Notes: a model not told the origin generated them from the sequence alone. Shown: positions 42,197-51,629, counted from the first letter of the stretch. The stretch: 64,000 nucleotides of DNA from Acidimicrobiia bacterium (GCA_016871335.1 VFZF01000008.1:89729-153728); one strand, 5' to 3'. A program made the numbers and translations.

Positions 42197-45100
42197 GGTA
42201 CTGCCAGAGCCCTTCCTTGAGCATGCGCAGCACTTCGTCGACGGCGGCCTGGAGCTCACGGTCAAAGCCCTTCAGCTCGTCGTCGGGTGTGTTTTCGACC
42301 CACACGTCCGGCGCGACGCCGAAGTTCTCCAGATTGATGCCGTAGTTGTTGGGGCGCTCAGGGTCGTAGGTCACCACGAGTGAACCCGGGGTGCGGATCG
42401 AGCCGCCGTTGATCAACGCGTAGGAGCCGGTCGCGATGACGGCTGCGGATGTCGGGTTGCCGACGATCCGTCCGAGGCCGAGATCACGGAAGGCTTGTGG
42501 CGTGACTTCCGAGTCGGACGCCGAGCGCCAGTTGATCATCATGACCTTCGGACCCGCGATGGCCTGACGCGGACGCCGGCCCCACTCGGGCGCACCCCAT
42601 CGGCTGTTCCAGTACTCATAGGGACGCCGCTCGAGGATGTCGATGATCTCCTGATCCGTGTTGCCGCCGCCGTTGTAGCGAATGTCGACAATGATGCCCT
42701 TGGCATTCCAGAACTGGTTGATCTCGTTCTGGAACTTCACGAGTGAGGGCTGGTTCATGGACTGGATGTGGACGTAGGCGATCTCGCCGTTGGTCGCCTT
42801 GCTGACGAACTCGCGGTTTGTGGCCACCCACGCGTCGTATTTCAGCGTGTTGAGCGAGGCCACTGACTGGATGCGCAGGTCGCGCGGGTTGGTGCCTGCG
42901 GCGACCGACGACACTGTCAACTGGACGTACTCGTTCAGCGGGCTGTTGAGCAGCGGCCAGTAGTTGTCGCCGGCCCTCACCTGCACCCCATCGATGGCGA
43001 GCACGTAGTCGCCGACCTTGACGTCGAGCCACTCCTTGTCGGCCGGACCATTCGGGTAGATGTGCGAGATCTTGTAGCGGTTGCCCTCGGGCACCAGGTC
43101 AACGCCCAGATACCGTGTCTGGTATTCCGTCGGTTGCGGGTCGCTGTCGGGACCGCTGACGCCGGTGTGTGAGGCGTTCAACTCGCCAATCATCTCGTTG
43201 GCCAGGTCGTAGACGTCTTCGTTCGCGCCGACGTACTTCAGGAGCGGTTCGTACTTCGCCCGGACGGCGACCCAGTCCACACCGTGCATCTTCTCGTCGT
43301 AGAAGCGGTATTTCATGACGCGCCACGACTCGTCGAAGATCTGGGCCCATTCCTGCCGCTGATCGACGCGCACGTTGACGGTGAACGTCACCCGCGTGCG
43401 CCGCCGGGCGCCTGCCATTTCCATGCCCCACAGTTCGTTGTTCTCTGTGAAGAAGACCTTGCGACGGTCCGCAGTCGGCGTTAGGCCCGCGAAGGCGCCG
43501 GCCACAAGTCGCTGCCGGTCACGTCCATCGATACCCACCGAGAACAGCGCCGGACCCTGATCGTCACGCGACCGGAAGTACACCGTGCGGCCATCGGGCG
43601 ACAGGAAGAACCCCTGTACCGGATTGGCACCTGACGTAATGGCCACAGCCCGACGATCAATGCGCGTCAGATCAGGCGTCGTCAGCGGCCGAACGCCACC
43701 CTGGCCTGAGCCTGTCGAAGGCCCACCCGCGGCCCCTCGTCCCCCCGCCGCCGCAGCGGCGCGTCGCAGGCGTTCCTTCACGACCGGATCGTTCGGATCC
43801 TCAGTGAGTCGCGCCAGCGGCAGGACGAAGATATGCGTCTGCGACCCGTCCCGGGTGCTGGTGAACACGACCTTCGTGCCATCTGGCGTGATCACGCCCT
43901 GACCGTCGTTCCAGGGGTTCTGCGTCAGGTTGTGTTCCTGGCGCGTCGCAATTTCCATCAGAAATACGTCGGCATTCTGGTCGCGGTCGCGCTTTGTATA
44001 CACGAGCCACTGTCCATCGGGCGACCAGCCGGTGACCGTGTATCCGCCGGCGATGTTGTAGCCCAACTCGGTGGTGGCGCCCGTCTCAACGGTCGTGACA
44101 AACAGTCGGTTGTTTGCCACCCACGCCAGCTGCGACGAGTCGGGGGAGAACTCCGCAATGGTCTTGAACGACGGATGTGTCGTCAGCTGCCGGCTCGTGC
44201 GGGCCTCACGGTCGTAGATCCAGATTTCCTCTTCCTTCGTTTCGTCGGACGTGTAGGCGAGCCAGCGGCCATTCGGGGCAAACGTCTGGTTGCGCTGCCG
44301 CCACGAGTTCGACGTGACCTGCTGCTTCTCGCCGAACTCGGGATCGGTCGGCACGACGAAGATCTCGCCACGGCTGTCGACGGCGGCGTAGTCGCCGTCA
44401 GGCGTGATGGCGAAGCCGTCCGGCCGATTCTGCACTTGCACCGTACGGGTCAGGTTGGTGCGGCGGTCAAACGCCAGGTTGAGCGTGATTCTGGTTGGAG
44501 CCGGCTGGCCCACCTTCAAAATCCAGATGTCGAAGTCGTTTTCGTACGCGATGGTCGTGCCATCCGGGCTCATCGACGGAAACTGCACCCCATCGTCTTC
44601 ATGGCGCGTGACCTGCACGGGGGCGCCGCCGTTGGCGGCGATGTGCCAGATGTTGAAGTGTCCACTGCGTTCGGAGGCGAAGTAGATGCGCCCATCCGCG
44701 CCCCACATCGGGTACACGTCCTGTGTGAAGTTCTTGTACTCGCGCAGATTGGTGTCCGTCAGTCGGGTGATGCGCTGGGTCTTGAGGTCCTGCACCCAGA
44801 TGTCGTCCGAACGGTTGCCGCGATAGCCCTTGCGCCAGTAGCTGCCGCCCATGCGGTTGAAGGCGAGCACCGACCCGTCGCGATTGAGCATGCCCTGCAC
44901 GCCTCCGTCGATCGGCAGCGGCGTCGGAATGCCGCCATCAACAGGGACGATGAACAGGGGGCTGCGCCATGGGCTGATCGCACGGCTGGTCGACACGAGC
45001 ACGCCACGGCCATCCGGCGTCCAGTTGAGCACCGTCTCCGGTGTGGTCGCGAATGTCAGTTGTTTGGCTTCGCCGCCGGTGGCCGGCACCAGGAACACGT

Positions 45101-45359
45101 CGTTGTTGCCGAAGCGGTCCGACGTAAAGGCGACCCATCGGCCATCAGGCGACAACCGTGGGAAGACGTCCCGCGCCACATGGGTGGTCAGTTGCTGCGG
45201 ATTGGACCCGTTCTCGTTCGCGATCCAGATGTCCCCGTGATAACTGAACACGAGTTTCCCCTGACTGACGTGGGGATACCGCGCGAATTTGATCGGTTCA
45301 GCAGAGGCGAAGGTGGCAGACAGCAGGACAGCAGCGGCGAATGTGAGCAGTCGTTTCAT
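42186..45359 (-). CDS. Exported tricorn-type protease (S41 family)
   Basis: 1057 residues. A signal peptide (MKRLLTFAAAVLLSATFASA) precedes two WD40/PD40-like beta-propellers (about 30-640, repeated SPDGRWVAFTSDR-type text). A C1-like domain, a PDZ domain (about 760-850, GPADKEWLDVKVGDYVLAIDG) and an S41 peptidase domain follow, with NWRSASDSE near 944-951 supplying the nucleophile. Tricorn proteases degrade oligopeptides; the exported form suggests periplasmic peptide breakdown. The stretch GPSTGSGQGG near 545 comes from a dispersed DNA repeat (43705-43721). The adjoining AbgT gene shares strand and lies 13 bases upstream. Confidence 0.92.
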   Translation of the reverse strand: MKRLLTFAAAVLLSATFASAEPIKFARYPHVSQGKLVFSYHGDIWIANENGSNPQQLTTHVARDVFPRLSPDGRWVAFTSDRFGNNDVFLVPATGGEAKQLTFATTPETVLNWTPDGRGVLVSTSRAISPWRSPLFIVPVDGGIPTPLPIDGGVQGMLNRDGSVLAFNRMGGSYWRKGYRGNRSDDIWVQDLKTQRITRLTDTNLREYKNFTQDVYPMWGADGRIYFASERSGHFNIWHIAANGGAPVQVTRHEDDGVQFPSMSPDGTTIAYENDFDIWILKVGQPAPTRITLNLAFDRRTNLTRTVQVQNRPDGFAITPDGDYAAVDSRGEIFVVPTDPEFGEKQQVTSNSWRQRNQTFAPNGRWLAYTSDETKEEEIWIYDREARTSRQLTTHPSFKTIAEFSPDSSQLAWVANNRLFVTTVETGATTELGYNIAGGYTVTGWSPDGQWLVYTKRDRDQNADVFLMEIATRQEHNLTQNPWNDGQGVITPDGTKVVFTSTRDGSQTHIFVLPLARLTEDPNDPVVKERLRRAAAAAGGRGAAGGPSTGSGQGGVRPLTTPDLTRIDRRAVAITSGANPVQGFFLSPDGRTVYFRSRDDQGPALFSVGIDGRDRQRLVAGAFAGLTPTADRRKVFFTENNELWGMEMAGARRRTRVTFTVNVRVDQRQEWAQIFDESWRVMKYRFYDEKMHGVDWVAVRAKYEPLLKYVGANEDVYDLANEMIGELNASHTGVSGPDSDPQPTEYQTRYLGVDLVPEGNRYKISHIYPNGPADKEWLDVKVGDYVLAIDGVQVRAGDNYWPLLNSPLNEYVQLTVSSVAAGTNPRDLRIQSVASLNTLKYDAWVATNREFVSKATNGEIAYVHIQSMNQPSLVKFQNEINQFWNAKGIIVDIRYNGGGNTDQEIIDILERRPYEYWNSRWGAPEWGRRPRQAIAGPKVMMINWRSASDSEVTPQAFRDLGLGRIVGNPTSAAVIATGSYALINGGSIRTPGSLVVTYDPERPNNYGINLENFGVAPDVWVENTPDDELKGFDRELQAAVDEVLRMLKEGLWQYRGR
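43705..43721 (-). repeat. Dispersed CCTTCGACAGGCTCAGG repeat in coding sequence
   Basis: On the reverse strand the bases CCTTCGACAGGCTCAGG appear inside the tricorn gene and encode STGSGQ. This 17-mer is a widespread interspersed repeat in several bacterial phyla (recalled, not searched). It lies in frame in a loop between propeller and later domains. Confidence 0.6.
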
Positions 45360-45372
45360 GACGGTCTCCCGA

Positions 45373-46899
45373 TTACTGCAGCATCAGGCCCGCGCCCGGG
45401 CCCAGCTGCAGACCAAACGTGAACCACACGGCCAACATGACGCTCCAGATGGTCAGGAACAGGAGCGAATAGGGGAGCATCGTGGCGATGACCGTACCGA
45501 TGCCCGCCTTCGGGTCGTATTTCTCGAAAAACGCCACGATCAGGGCGAAGTAGGACATCATCGGCGAAATGATGTTGGTCGTGCTGTCGCCGACGCGGAA
45601 GGCGGCCTGGGTGAGTTCCGGCGTGTACCCCAGCAGCATGAACATCGGCACAAACACCGGCGCCATGATGGCCCACTTGGCCGATGCGCTGCCCATGAAC
45701 AGGTTGATGAACGCCGTCAGGATGATGAACGCGATCATCAGCGGCGCACCGCCCAGCGACGCTTCGCGGAGCACGTCCGCGCCCTTCACGGCGAAGATCA
45801 GTCCGAGGTTGCTCCAGTTGAAGAACGCCACAAACTGCGCGGCGAAAAACACCAGCACGAGGTAGCTGCCGAGCGTTGCGATGGACTTGCCCATGCCGCT
45901 CATGATGTCGGCGTCGTTCTTGAAGGTCCCTGCGCCGAAGCCGTACGCGCCGCCGATGATGATGCCCGCCAGGAAGATGAACGCGACGATGCCCGACATG
46001 AAGGGGGAGCGGAGCAGATCGCCGGTTTGCGCATCGCGCAGGAAGCCGTCGCCGGGCACCGTGCCCCAGAGGATCACGGCGACAAATACCACCGTGGCGA
46101 CCAGCGCCCAGCGCAGGCCGCGACGCTCTGCGTCGGTCAGGTCGGTCATTGCATCCTGTTTCCCCGTGCCGGAGTACGGGCCGAGCCGCGGCACCACGAC
46201 CCGTTCGGTCACCCAGGTGCCGACGAATGTCAGAATCGGCGTCGAGACTGCCATGAAGTAGTAGTTGGCGGCGGCGCTGACCGTGTAGGCCGGATTCACG
46301 ATGCGCGCGGCTTCCTCGGAGAGGCCTGCAAGCAACGGGTCGACCGTGCCGAGCAGCAGGTTGGCGCTGTAGCCGCCGGAGACCCCGGCGAAGGCCGCCG
46401 CCATGCCGGCGATTGGGTGGCGGCCGGCGCCCAGAAAGATGATGCCTGCCAGCGGCACCAACAGGACGTAGCCGAGTTCGCTGGCCATGTTCGACATGAT
46501 GCCGGCGAAGACCAGCACGGAGGTGAGCAGCCGTGGCGGCGCGGCGAGCACCAGCTTGCGGAGGCTCGCGCTCATCAGGCCTGAGCTTTCCATCACGCCG
46601 ATGCCGAGCATCGCGACCAGCACCGTGCCCAGCGGCGCGAACCCCGTGAAGTTGGTCACCATGCTGGTGAGGATCCGGTGCAGGCCGGCGATGCTGAACA
46701 GATTCACCGGCGCCAGCGTCGCACCGGTGCCGGGATGCACCGCCGAGATCCCGGACCACGACGCGACCGCCGAAACCACCAGAATCAGGAAGGCGAACAT
46801 CGCAAACAACGTCGCCGGGTGCGGCAGGGCGTTGCCCCCCCGTTCCACCGTGTTCAGGAAGACGGACATCCAGCCCTTGCGGGCGTCAGGTGTGGACAT
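45373..46899 (-). CDS. abgT: AbgT-family transporter
   Basis: 508 residues, about eleven to thirteen hydrophobic segments. The start ([26 protein letters not shown]) and later [49 protein letters not shown] and [15 protein letters not shown] are family hallmarks. E. coli AbgT imports p-aminobenzoyl-glutamate; other members export sulfonamides. With GGT and tricorn next door, uptake of folate breakdown products or peptides is possible, but the substrate is unproven. The 5' side abuts a large repeat. Confidence 0.92.
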   Translation of the reverse strand: MSTPDARKGWMSVFLNTVERGGNALPHPATLFAMFAFLILVVSAVASWSGISAVHPGTGATLAPVNLFSIAGLHRILTSMVTNFTGFAPLGTVLVAMLGIGVMESSGLMSASLRKLVLAAPPRLLTSVLVFAGIMSNMASELGYVLLVPLAGIIFLGAGRHPIAGMAAAFAGVSGGYSANLLLGTVDPLLAGLSEEAARIVNPAYTVSAAANYYFMAVSTPILTFVGTWVTERVVVPRLGPYSGTGKQDAMTDLTDAERRGLRWALVATVVFVAVILWGTVPGDGFLRDAQTGDLLRSPFMSGIVAFIFLAGIIIGGAYGFGAGTFKNDADIMSGMGKSIATLGSYLVLVFFAAQFVAFFNWSNLGLIFAVKGADVLREASLGGAPLMIAFIILTAFINLFMGSASAKWAIMAPVFVPMFMLLGYTPELTQAAFRVGDSTTNIISPMMSYFALIVAFFEKYDPKAGIGTVIATMLPYSLLFLTIWSVMLAVWFTFGLQLGPGAGLMLQ

Positions 46900-46925
46900 G
46901 GGTCAAGACTCTAGCGCAATTTGTG

Positions 46926-47060
46926 GTGCTGGGTGCTCAGTGCTCGGGGCTGGGTGCTTGTGCCGTGTGCCCGGTGCGCCGTGCACTGTGCACGCGGCAC
47001 CCAGCACCGGCACTGAGCACCCAGCACCGGCACCCAGCACCCAGCACCGGCACCCAGCAC
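46926..47060. repeat. Large inverted GTGC/GCAC 7-bp element beside abgT
   Basis: Left arm GTGC at 46926, 933, 940, (947 GGGC), 954, 960, 967, 974, 981, 988: ten motifs with the fifth step 6 bp. Right arm GCAC at 46990, 46997, 47004, 010, 017, 024, 030, 037, 044, 050, 057, including three tandem 20-bp units (47001-47020, 47021-47040, 47041-47060) of 7+6+7 spacing. It ends in the stop codon of the K+ channel gene at 47061. Confidence 0.9.
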
Positions 47061-48749
47061 CTAGTCCCGGTAGTTCCGAAAGAAGGACTCCTCCCCCCGA
47101 TGGTCACCGATGAGGATGAGGTCGCCGCCGGCTTCCAGCACCTCATGCGCGCTGGGGCTGGCGATGGTCTTGCCGTTCCGAAGGATCGCCAGCACGTTGC
47201 AGCGCGACGACTCGCGAATGCCGGCCTGCGCGAGCGTGCGTCCGACCAGTGCCTTCGGTGTGGTCACCTGGAAGACGTCCAACCCCTCGCCGAGCAGCAC
47301 GAGGTCCCGGCGACGGAGCAGATTAAAAATCGCATTGGCCCCCATCGACGCGTAGGACAACACGATGTCGGCGCCTGCGCGATAGAGCGTGGACACGTTC
47401 CGGTCGAGTGTGGCGCGGCTGAGGATCTGCAGGTCCGGTTTCAGCCGGCGGCAATACAACGTCAAATACACGTTCATGTCGTCGTCATGTGTCGTGACGG
47501 CGACGGTGGTGGCGCGGTCCAGGCCGGCCGCCTTGAGGATGTCGATCTCGGCCGCGTCTCCGACGACGGTGTGGGGGAGTGTGCTCGCGCGATCGGCCAG
47601 TTTCTCCACGAGGCAGTAGTCGATGCCGGTGGCCGCGAGATGTTCGGCGGTCGCGCGGCCTACGCGGCCGCCGCCCAGGATCAGGACAAAGGCCTTGCCT
47701 GGGTCGACGGCACCGTATTCGGCGTCGTACGCGGCGAGTGCCTCACGAGGCCCGGCCAGGAACAACACGCTGGTGTCAGCCAGTGTGGTGTCCGGGAGAC
47801 CGACCTCGAAGGCGCCCCGCTCCCAGACCCCGGCCACGTTCAACCGGAACCGGTCACGAAGGCGGGCGTCGCGCAGGGTCTGTCCGACAAGCGGCGTTCC
47901 CGCCACCGACGCCTCCGCGATGAGCAATGTGTCGAGTTCCCCGATGACGTGTGCCCGCCGGTCACGCCCGGTGACGCGACGGGCGAGAAACTTCCCGAGC
48001 AGGTTCCCCAACTGCAGCACCTGCTGGCACCCGGCGAGCTGGAGGTTGTCCACCGATGCCGGCGACGACGCAGTGGCGACAATCGGGACGTGCGCCGCGA
48101 TTTCCCGCACCGTGAACGCCACGTTGGTGTTGGTGACGTCGGTTCGCGTGGTTGCCACCAGGGCCGCCTGATCCGCATGTGCCGCGCGGTACGTCTCCGG
48201 GTCGTCGAGGTCGCCGACCATCACGGTGATGCCCTGGTCATGCAGGGCGAGGGCTTCCGTGAGGTCCTGCACGATCACGGCATACGGCGTGTTGAACTGA
48301 TCGAGCCTGCGGATGAGCGCCGCATCGATGGCGCCGTACTGCGTCAACAGGACGTGGTCTCTGGTGCCAGCCGGCAGCGCCTTCGGTGCGCGCGCGGCGT
48401 TCCTCGCCTCAAGCCAGGGCGCGTAAAAGAACTGAATGAACGTGAAGGGTAGCAGGATCAACATGAACACCGTGCCCGACATGACCACCAGCACGGAGAA
48501 CATGCGTCCCAGATCCGAGTGGAACGACACGTCGCCGTACCCCAGCGTCGACATCGTCACCATCGTCCAGTAGAACCCGGAGAGCCAGGAGTGGTCCTGT
48601 CCCTCCCGCGCCATGATCAGATGGAAGGCCACCGTGTACGTGCCGACGATCAGCGTCAACAACAGCAACAGGTTGACGAGGACGCGGAAATTGGTGCGCT
48701 GCTGCCGGCTGTGCAGGGAGGACGTGACAAGGGCGCCGAGGGTCTTCAC
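47061..48749 (-). CDS. Two-TM potassium channel with tandem RCK (TrkA) domains
   Basis: 562 residues. Membrane segments near 24-46 and 84-108 flank the selectivity filter MSTLGYGDVSF (TxGYGD). Two RCK units follow, each with a Rossmann fold (HVLLTQYGAIDAALIRRL; AFVLILGGGRVGRATAEHL) and TrkA-C domains (AGTPLVGQTLRDAR; TPKALVGRTLAQAGIRE). The first RCK glycine motif is degenerate (QYGAID), the second intact. It likely conducts K+ under nucleotide or ligand control. Its last codons and stop touch the GCAC array. Confidence 0.9.
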   Translation of the reverse strand: MKTLGALVTSSLHSRQQRTNFRVLVNLLLLLTLIVGTYTVAFHLIMAREGQDHSWLSGFYWTMVTMSTLGYGDVSFHSDLGRMFSVLVVMSGTVFMLILLPFTFIQFFYAPWLEARNAARAPKALPAGTRDHVLLTQYGAIDAALIRRLDQFNTPYAVIVQDLTEALALHDQGITVMVGDLDDPETYRAAHADQAALVATTRTDVTNTNVAFTVREIAAHVPIVATASSPASVDNLQLAGCQQVLQLGNLLGKFLARRVTGRDRRAHVIGELDTLLIAEASVAGTPLVGQTLRDARLRDRFRLNVAGVWERGAFEVGLPDTTLADTSVLFLAGPREALAAYDAEYGAVDPGKAFVLILGGGRVGRATAEHLAATGIDYCLVEKLADRASTLPHTVVGDAAEIDILKAAGLDRATTVAVTTHDDDMNVYLTLYCRRLKPDLQILSRATLDRNVSTLYRAGADIVLSYASMGANAIFNLLRRRDLVLLGEGLDVFQVTTPKALVGRTLAQAGIRESSRCNVLAILRNGKTIASPSAHEVLEAGGDLILIGDHRGEESFFRNYRD

Positions 48750-48773
48750 GCGAACAGATTATCGCTTCCCAGC

Positions 48774-48831
48774 TCCGAAGTTCCGAAGTTCCGAAGTTCC
48801 GAAGTTCCGAAGTCCCGAAGTCCCGAAGTTG
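48774..48831. repeat. Seven 8-bp CGAAGTTC units
   Basis: CGAAG recurs at 48776, 784, 792, 800, 808, 816 and 824, exactly every 8 bases (TTCCGAAG, then TCCCGAAG variants). It lies between the K+ channel start and tRNA-Leu, overlapping where the tRNA -35 region would be. Confidence 0.9.
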
Positions 48832-48849
48832 CTACACTGCCGTGAGTGC

Positions 48850-48936
48850 GCCGGGGTGGCGAAACTGGCAGACGCACGGGACTTAAAATCCCGAGTGCCC
48901 ACAAGGCACGTGAGAGTTCGATCCTCTCCCCCGGCA
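48850..48936 (+). tRNA. tRNA-Leu (anticodon TAA)
   Basis: An 87-base tRNA with acceptor stem GCCGGGG (48850-48856) pairing with CCCCGGC (48929-48935), discriminator A and a T arm GAGAG-TTCGATC-CTCTC (48912-48928). The anticodon loop is ACTTAAAATC with anticodon TAA for leucine UUA codons, and the long variable arm (TGCCCACAAGGCACG) is typical of class II Leu tRNAs. The 3' CCA is not encoded. TACACT about 13 bases upstream may be its -10 box. Confidence 0.97.
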
Positions 48937-48984
48937 CTTCCCCTTGCGCTCAGGACCGCGAACCAGCGGCCTGCGAAAAACGGA

Positions 48985-48990
48985 TAGAAT
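48985..48990 (+). promoter_or_regulatory. -10 box for nfeD
   Basis: TAGAAT at 48985-48990 lies 17 bases before ATG 49008, allowing a leader of about 11 bases (CGAGCGGAGCG), which contains GCGGAG as ribosome site. The -35 is not clear. Confidence 0.45.
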
Positions 48991-49007
48991 GCCGAGCGGA
49001 GCGTCCC

Positions 49008-49457
49008 ATGGAAATTCTCTGGTGGCATTGGCTGGTACTGGGTTTGTTACTGGTGGTGGCGGAGCTCGCCACGGCTGGCGGGTTCTACGTGATCTTCTTT
49101 GGCGTCGCGGCGTTGACGGTCGGCGCGCTCGCGGGTCTTGGCATGGCCGGGCCGCTGTGGCTGCAGCTGCTGTTGTTCTCGGTGCTGTCGGTCGCGACGC
49201 TCGTGTTGTTCCGCGCGCGGTTGCTCACGTGGGTGCAGCACAATCCCCAGCGCCCGGAGATCGATACGCTCGTCGGCGAGATCGGCATTGCCAATGATGC
49301 CCTGGCACCGGGGTCGGTCGGCCGCGTGGAAGTGCGCGGCGCCGCCTGGTCCGCCCGGAATACGACGGCTGCCGCCGTCACGCCGGGCACCCGTATCCGA
49401 GTCATCCGCGTGGATGGCCTCATGCTCGATATCGAACCAGAAGGAGCCCACTCGTGA
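49008..49457 (+). CDS. NfeD-like membrane protein
   Basis: 149 residues. Three hydrophobic segments (WWHWLVLGLLLVVAELATAGG, FYVIFFGVAALTVGALAGL, LWLQLLLFSVLSVATLVLF) are followed by an OB-fold domain (TLVGEIGIANDALAPGSVGRVEVRG to RVDGLMLDIEPE). NfeD short forms partner SPFH proteins in membrane microdomain maintenance. The last 4 bases overlap the SPFH start (GTGA). Confidence 0.92.
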   Translation: MEILWWHWLVLGLLLVVAELATAGGFYVIFFGVAALTVGALAGLGMAGPLWLQLLLFSVLSVATLVLFRARLLTWVQHNPQRPEIDTLVGEIGIANDALAPGSVGRVEVRGAAWSARNTTAAAVTPGTRIRVIRVDGLMLDIEPEGAHS

Positions 49458-50371
49458 ACGAAGGCGTCATTATCTTCATCGTTTTTGCACTCCTCGTCAT
49501 CATCGTCATCGCCAAAACGGCGGTGGTGGTGCCGCAGCAGAGCGCGTACGTCGTTGAACGCCTGGGGCGTTTTTCCGGCGTCCTGAGCGCAGGGTTCCAC
49601 CTGCTGATTCCGTTCTTCGATGTCATCCGGTACAAACACTCGCTGAAGGAGATTGCGCTCGACATTCCGGCGCAGGTCTGTATCACCCGTGACAACGTGC
49701 AGGTGGGCGTCGACGGGATCCTCTATCTGAAGGTGCTCAATCCGGAACGGGCCTCGTACGGCATCTCGGACTTCGGCTTCGCCATCACGCAGCTGGCACA
49801 GACGACGCTCCGAAGTGAAGTGGGCAAGATCGACCTCGACCGAACGTTCGAAGAACGCATGAACATCAACCAATCGATCGTGGCCGAACTCGACAAGGCC
49901 AGCGAAGCCTGGGGCGTCAAGGTGCTCCGCTACGAGATCAAGAACATCACGCCGCCGCACGACGTGCTCGCGGCGATGGAAAAGCAGATGCGCGCCGAGC
50001 GCGAAAAGCGCGCGGTGATTCTCACGTCGGAAGGCCAGCGCGACGCGGCGATCAACGAGGCCGAAGGCCAGAAGCAGCAGGTCATCAAGGCGTCGGAAGC
50101 CCGCAAGCAACAGCAGATCAACGAAGCGGAAGGTGAAGCCGCGGCGATCCTGGCCGTGGCCTCAGCGACCGCCGAAGGCATCCGGAAGGTCGCCGATGCC
50201 ATCCGGCAGCCTGGCGGTGTGGAGGCGACGCAGCTGCGTGTGGCTGAACAGTACGTGTCGCAGTTCGGCGAACTGGCTCAGAAGAGCACCACGATGATTC
50301 TGCCGGCGAACGTCTCGGACGTCGCAGGCATGGTCGCGATGGCGTCGAAGGTCTTCAAAGAAACGAAGTAA
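49454..50371 (+). CDS. SPFH/band-7 stomatin-like protein
   Basis: 305 residues. An N-terminal membrane anchor (IIFIVFALLVIIVIAKTAVVV) precedes the band-7 domain (QQSAYVVERLGRFSGVLSAG, to KNITPPHDVLAAMEKQMRAEREKRA). The region after 190 is a Glu/Lys/Gln-rich coiled coil (EGQKQQVIKASEARKQQQINEAEG). It is a QmcA/paraslipin-type protein, paired with NfeD as in most bacteria. Its 3' end overlaps the convergent MgtC-DUF4010 gene by 17 bases. Confidence 0.94.
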   Translation: MNEGVIIFIVFALLVIIVIAKTAVVVPQQSAYVVERLGRFSGVLSAGFHLLIPFFDVIRYKHSLKEIALDIPAQVCITRDNVQVGVDGILYLKVLNPERASYGISDFGFAITQLAQTTLRSEVGKIDLDRTFEERMNINQSIVAELDKASEAWGVKVLRYEIKNITPPHDVLAAMEKQMRAEREKRAVILTSEGQRDAAINEAEGQKQQVIKASEARKQQQINEAEGEAAAILAVASATAEGIRKVADAIRQPGGVEATQLRVAEQYVSQFGELAQKSTTMILPANVSDVAGMVAMASKVFKETK

Positions 50372-51617
50372 GCAACAGCAGTCCCGCCGCGAGTGACGCC
50401 GCCATCGCCGCAAGGCCGATGGTGGCGAACAGGCGGAACGTGCCCCGGCCCACAGCCAGCGCGATCAACGTCTTGACCACCGTGTTGGTGAAGGTGCCGA
50501 GCGTCAGGGCCGCCGTCGCCACCGCGATGGCAGTGCCTGACATCACCTGCTGCGACAGCGACACCGTCAGGGCATCCACGTCGGTGAGTCCGAGCACAGC
50601 CGCGGACGCGTAGAGGCCGGCCGATCCGAACCACGATTCGGCCAGCGAGACGACGAACAGGACAAACTGGAAGACGGCCGCCATCTGCAGCGCCGCGCCC
50701 ACCTGCAGGGGATTGGGGTCCTCAGGCGCGTCAACCGGAGCGGCCTCCTCCGTCACCCCGCGCGCGAGGAGCAGCACACCAATCGCCACCGGCGCGAGGA
50801 ATGCCGGCCACAGTGACAGCGCGAGCGCCGGAGCGAGCACGGCGGTCGCAATCAGCACACGCGGGAACAACATCACGTTGGCGCCCATGACGCCGGCCGC
50901 GAGCATGCGTCCACTCTCCGGATGTTCACGACTGAGTCGCGCGAACGTCAGCGTCACGGAGGTGGAGGACATCAGGCCACCGAGCGCGCCGGCAATCGCG
51001 TACCCGCGTTTGGCACCGAACGCGCGCCGGGCGAGGAAACCAAGAAAACTCAGCCCGGAGAATAACAACACCAGCGCCCAGAGCAGGCGCAGTTGGATGG
51101 TGCCGAATGGACCAAATGGTCCGAGGGGTTCAGCCGGCAGCAGCGGAAGAATGACCGCGGCCATCACCGCAAACCGCGCGCCGGCGCGCAGCTCCGTCGC
51201 GCCGAGCCGGCCCACAAGGCCGTGCAACTGGGACTTTTCGGCGAGCAGCAACACCGTGAGGGCGGTGATCCCCGACGCCAGTCCGGTCTGGCCGCTCCCG
51301 GCGAGGACACCGGCCACAATCACCACCAGGGCCGCCACTTCCGTCGTTGCGTCGATGTCCCTCCGGCTGGCTGCCACATACGCCGTCGCGATGATGGCGA
51401 CGAGCCCCGCCAGCAACACGGCCGCAGCGGTCCCCAGTCCGACGGTCATCCACCAGCCGGCGACGCCCGCGACGAGGCCGATCATCGTGAAGGTGCGCAG
51501 GCCGCCGAAGCGGGCATTCTCACCGGAGGCATGCCCGCTCCACTGCCGCTCCACACCGACGGCCAGCCCAGCCAGCGTGGCGGCCGCCAGCGCGCCGAGT
51601 GGCACCGAGGTGAGCAT
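50355..51617 (-). CDS. MgtC/SapB-DUF4010 membrane protein
   Basis: 420 residues, about twelve hydrophobic segments. The N-terminal quarter resembles MgtC (AGLAVGVERQWSG, FGGLRTFTMIGLVAGVAG) and the rest is DUF4010 (GFLARRAFGAKRGYAIAGALGGLMSSTSVTLTFARLS, and NTVVKTLIALAVG). Transport or magnesium homeostasis is presumed but unproven. The ATG at 51617 is immediately preceded on its strand by eleven Cs, with GGTAGG before them, an odd spacing for a ribosome site. Confidence 0.87.
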   Translation of the reverse strand: MLTSVPLGALAAATLAGLAVGVERQWSGHASGENARFGGLRTFTMIGLVAGVAGWWMTVGLGTAAAVLLAGLVAIIATAYVAASRRDIDATTEVAALVVIVAGVLAGSGQTGLASGITALTVLLLAEKSQLHGLVGRLGATELRAGARFAVMAAVILPLLPAEPLGPFGPFGTIQLRLLWALVLLFSGLSFLGFLARRAFGAKRGYAIAGALGGLMSSTSVTLTFARLSREHPESGRMLAAGVMGANVMLFPRVLIATAVLAPALALSLWPAFLAPVAIGVLLLARGVTEEAAPVDAPEDPNPLQVGAALQMAAVFQFVLFVVSLAESWFGSAGLYASAAVLGLTDVDALTVSLSQQVMSGTAIAVATAALTLGTFTNTVVKTLIALAVGRGTFRLFATIGLAAMAASLAAGLLLLTSFL

Positions 51618-51628
51618 GGGGGGGGGGG
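51618..51628. repeat. Eleven-base G/C homopolymer abutting a start codon
   Basis: Eleven Gs on the plus strand (Cs on the coding strand) lie directly against the ATG of the MgtC-DUF4010 gene. GGTAGG, a ribosome-like site at the M28 stop codon, is on the other side, so slippage would change ribosome-site spacing. It could equally be a read-length error. Confidence 0.8.
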
Positions 51629-51629
51629 C

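Noticed and set aside
43833..45422. Long plus-strand frame opposite the tricorn gene
   Set aside because: An antisense shadow caused by high GC; the tricorn protein is full length with signal peptide and motifs.
48746..49028. Reverse-strand frames across tRNA-Leu
   Set aside because: They run through the tRNA and the 8-bp repeat and carry no protein signature.
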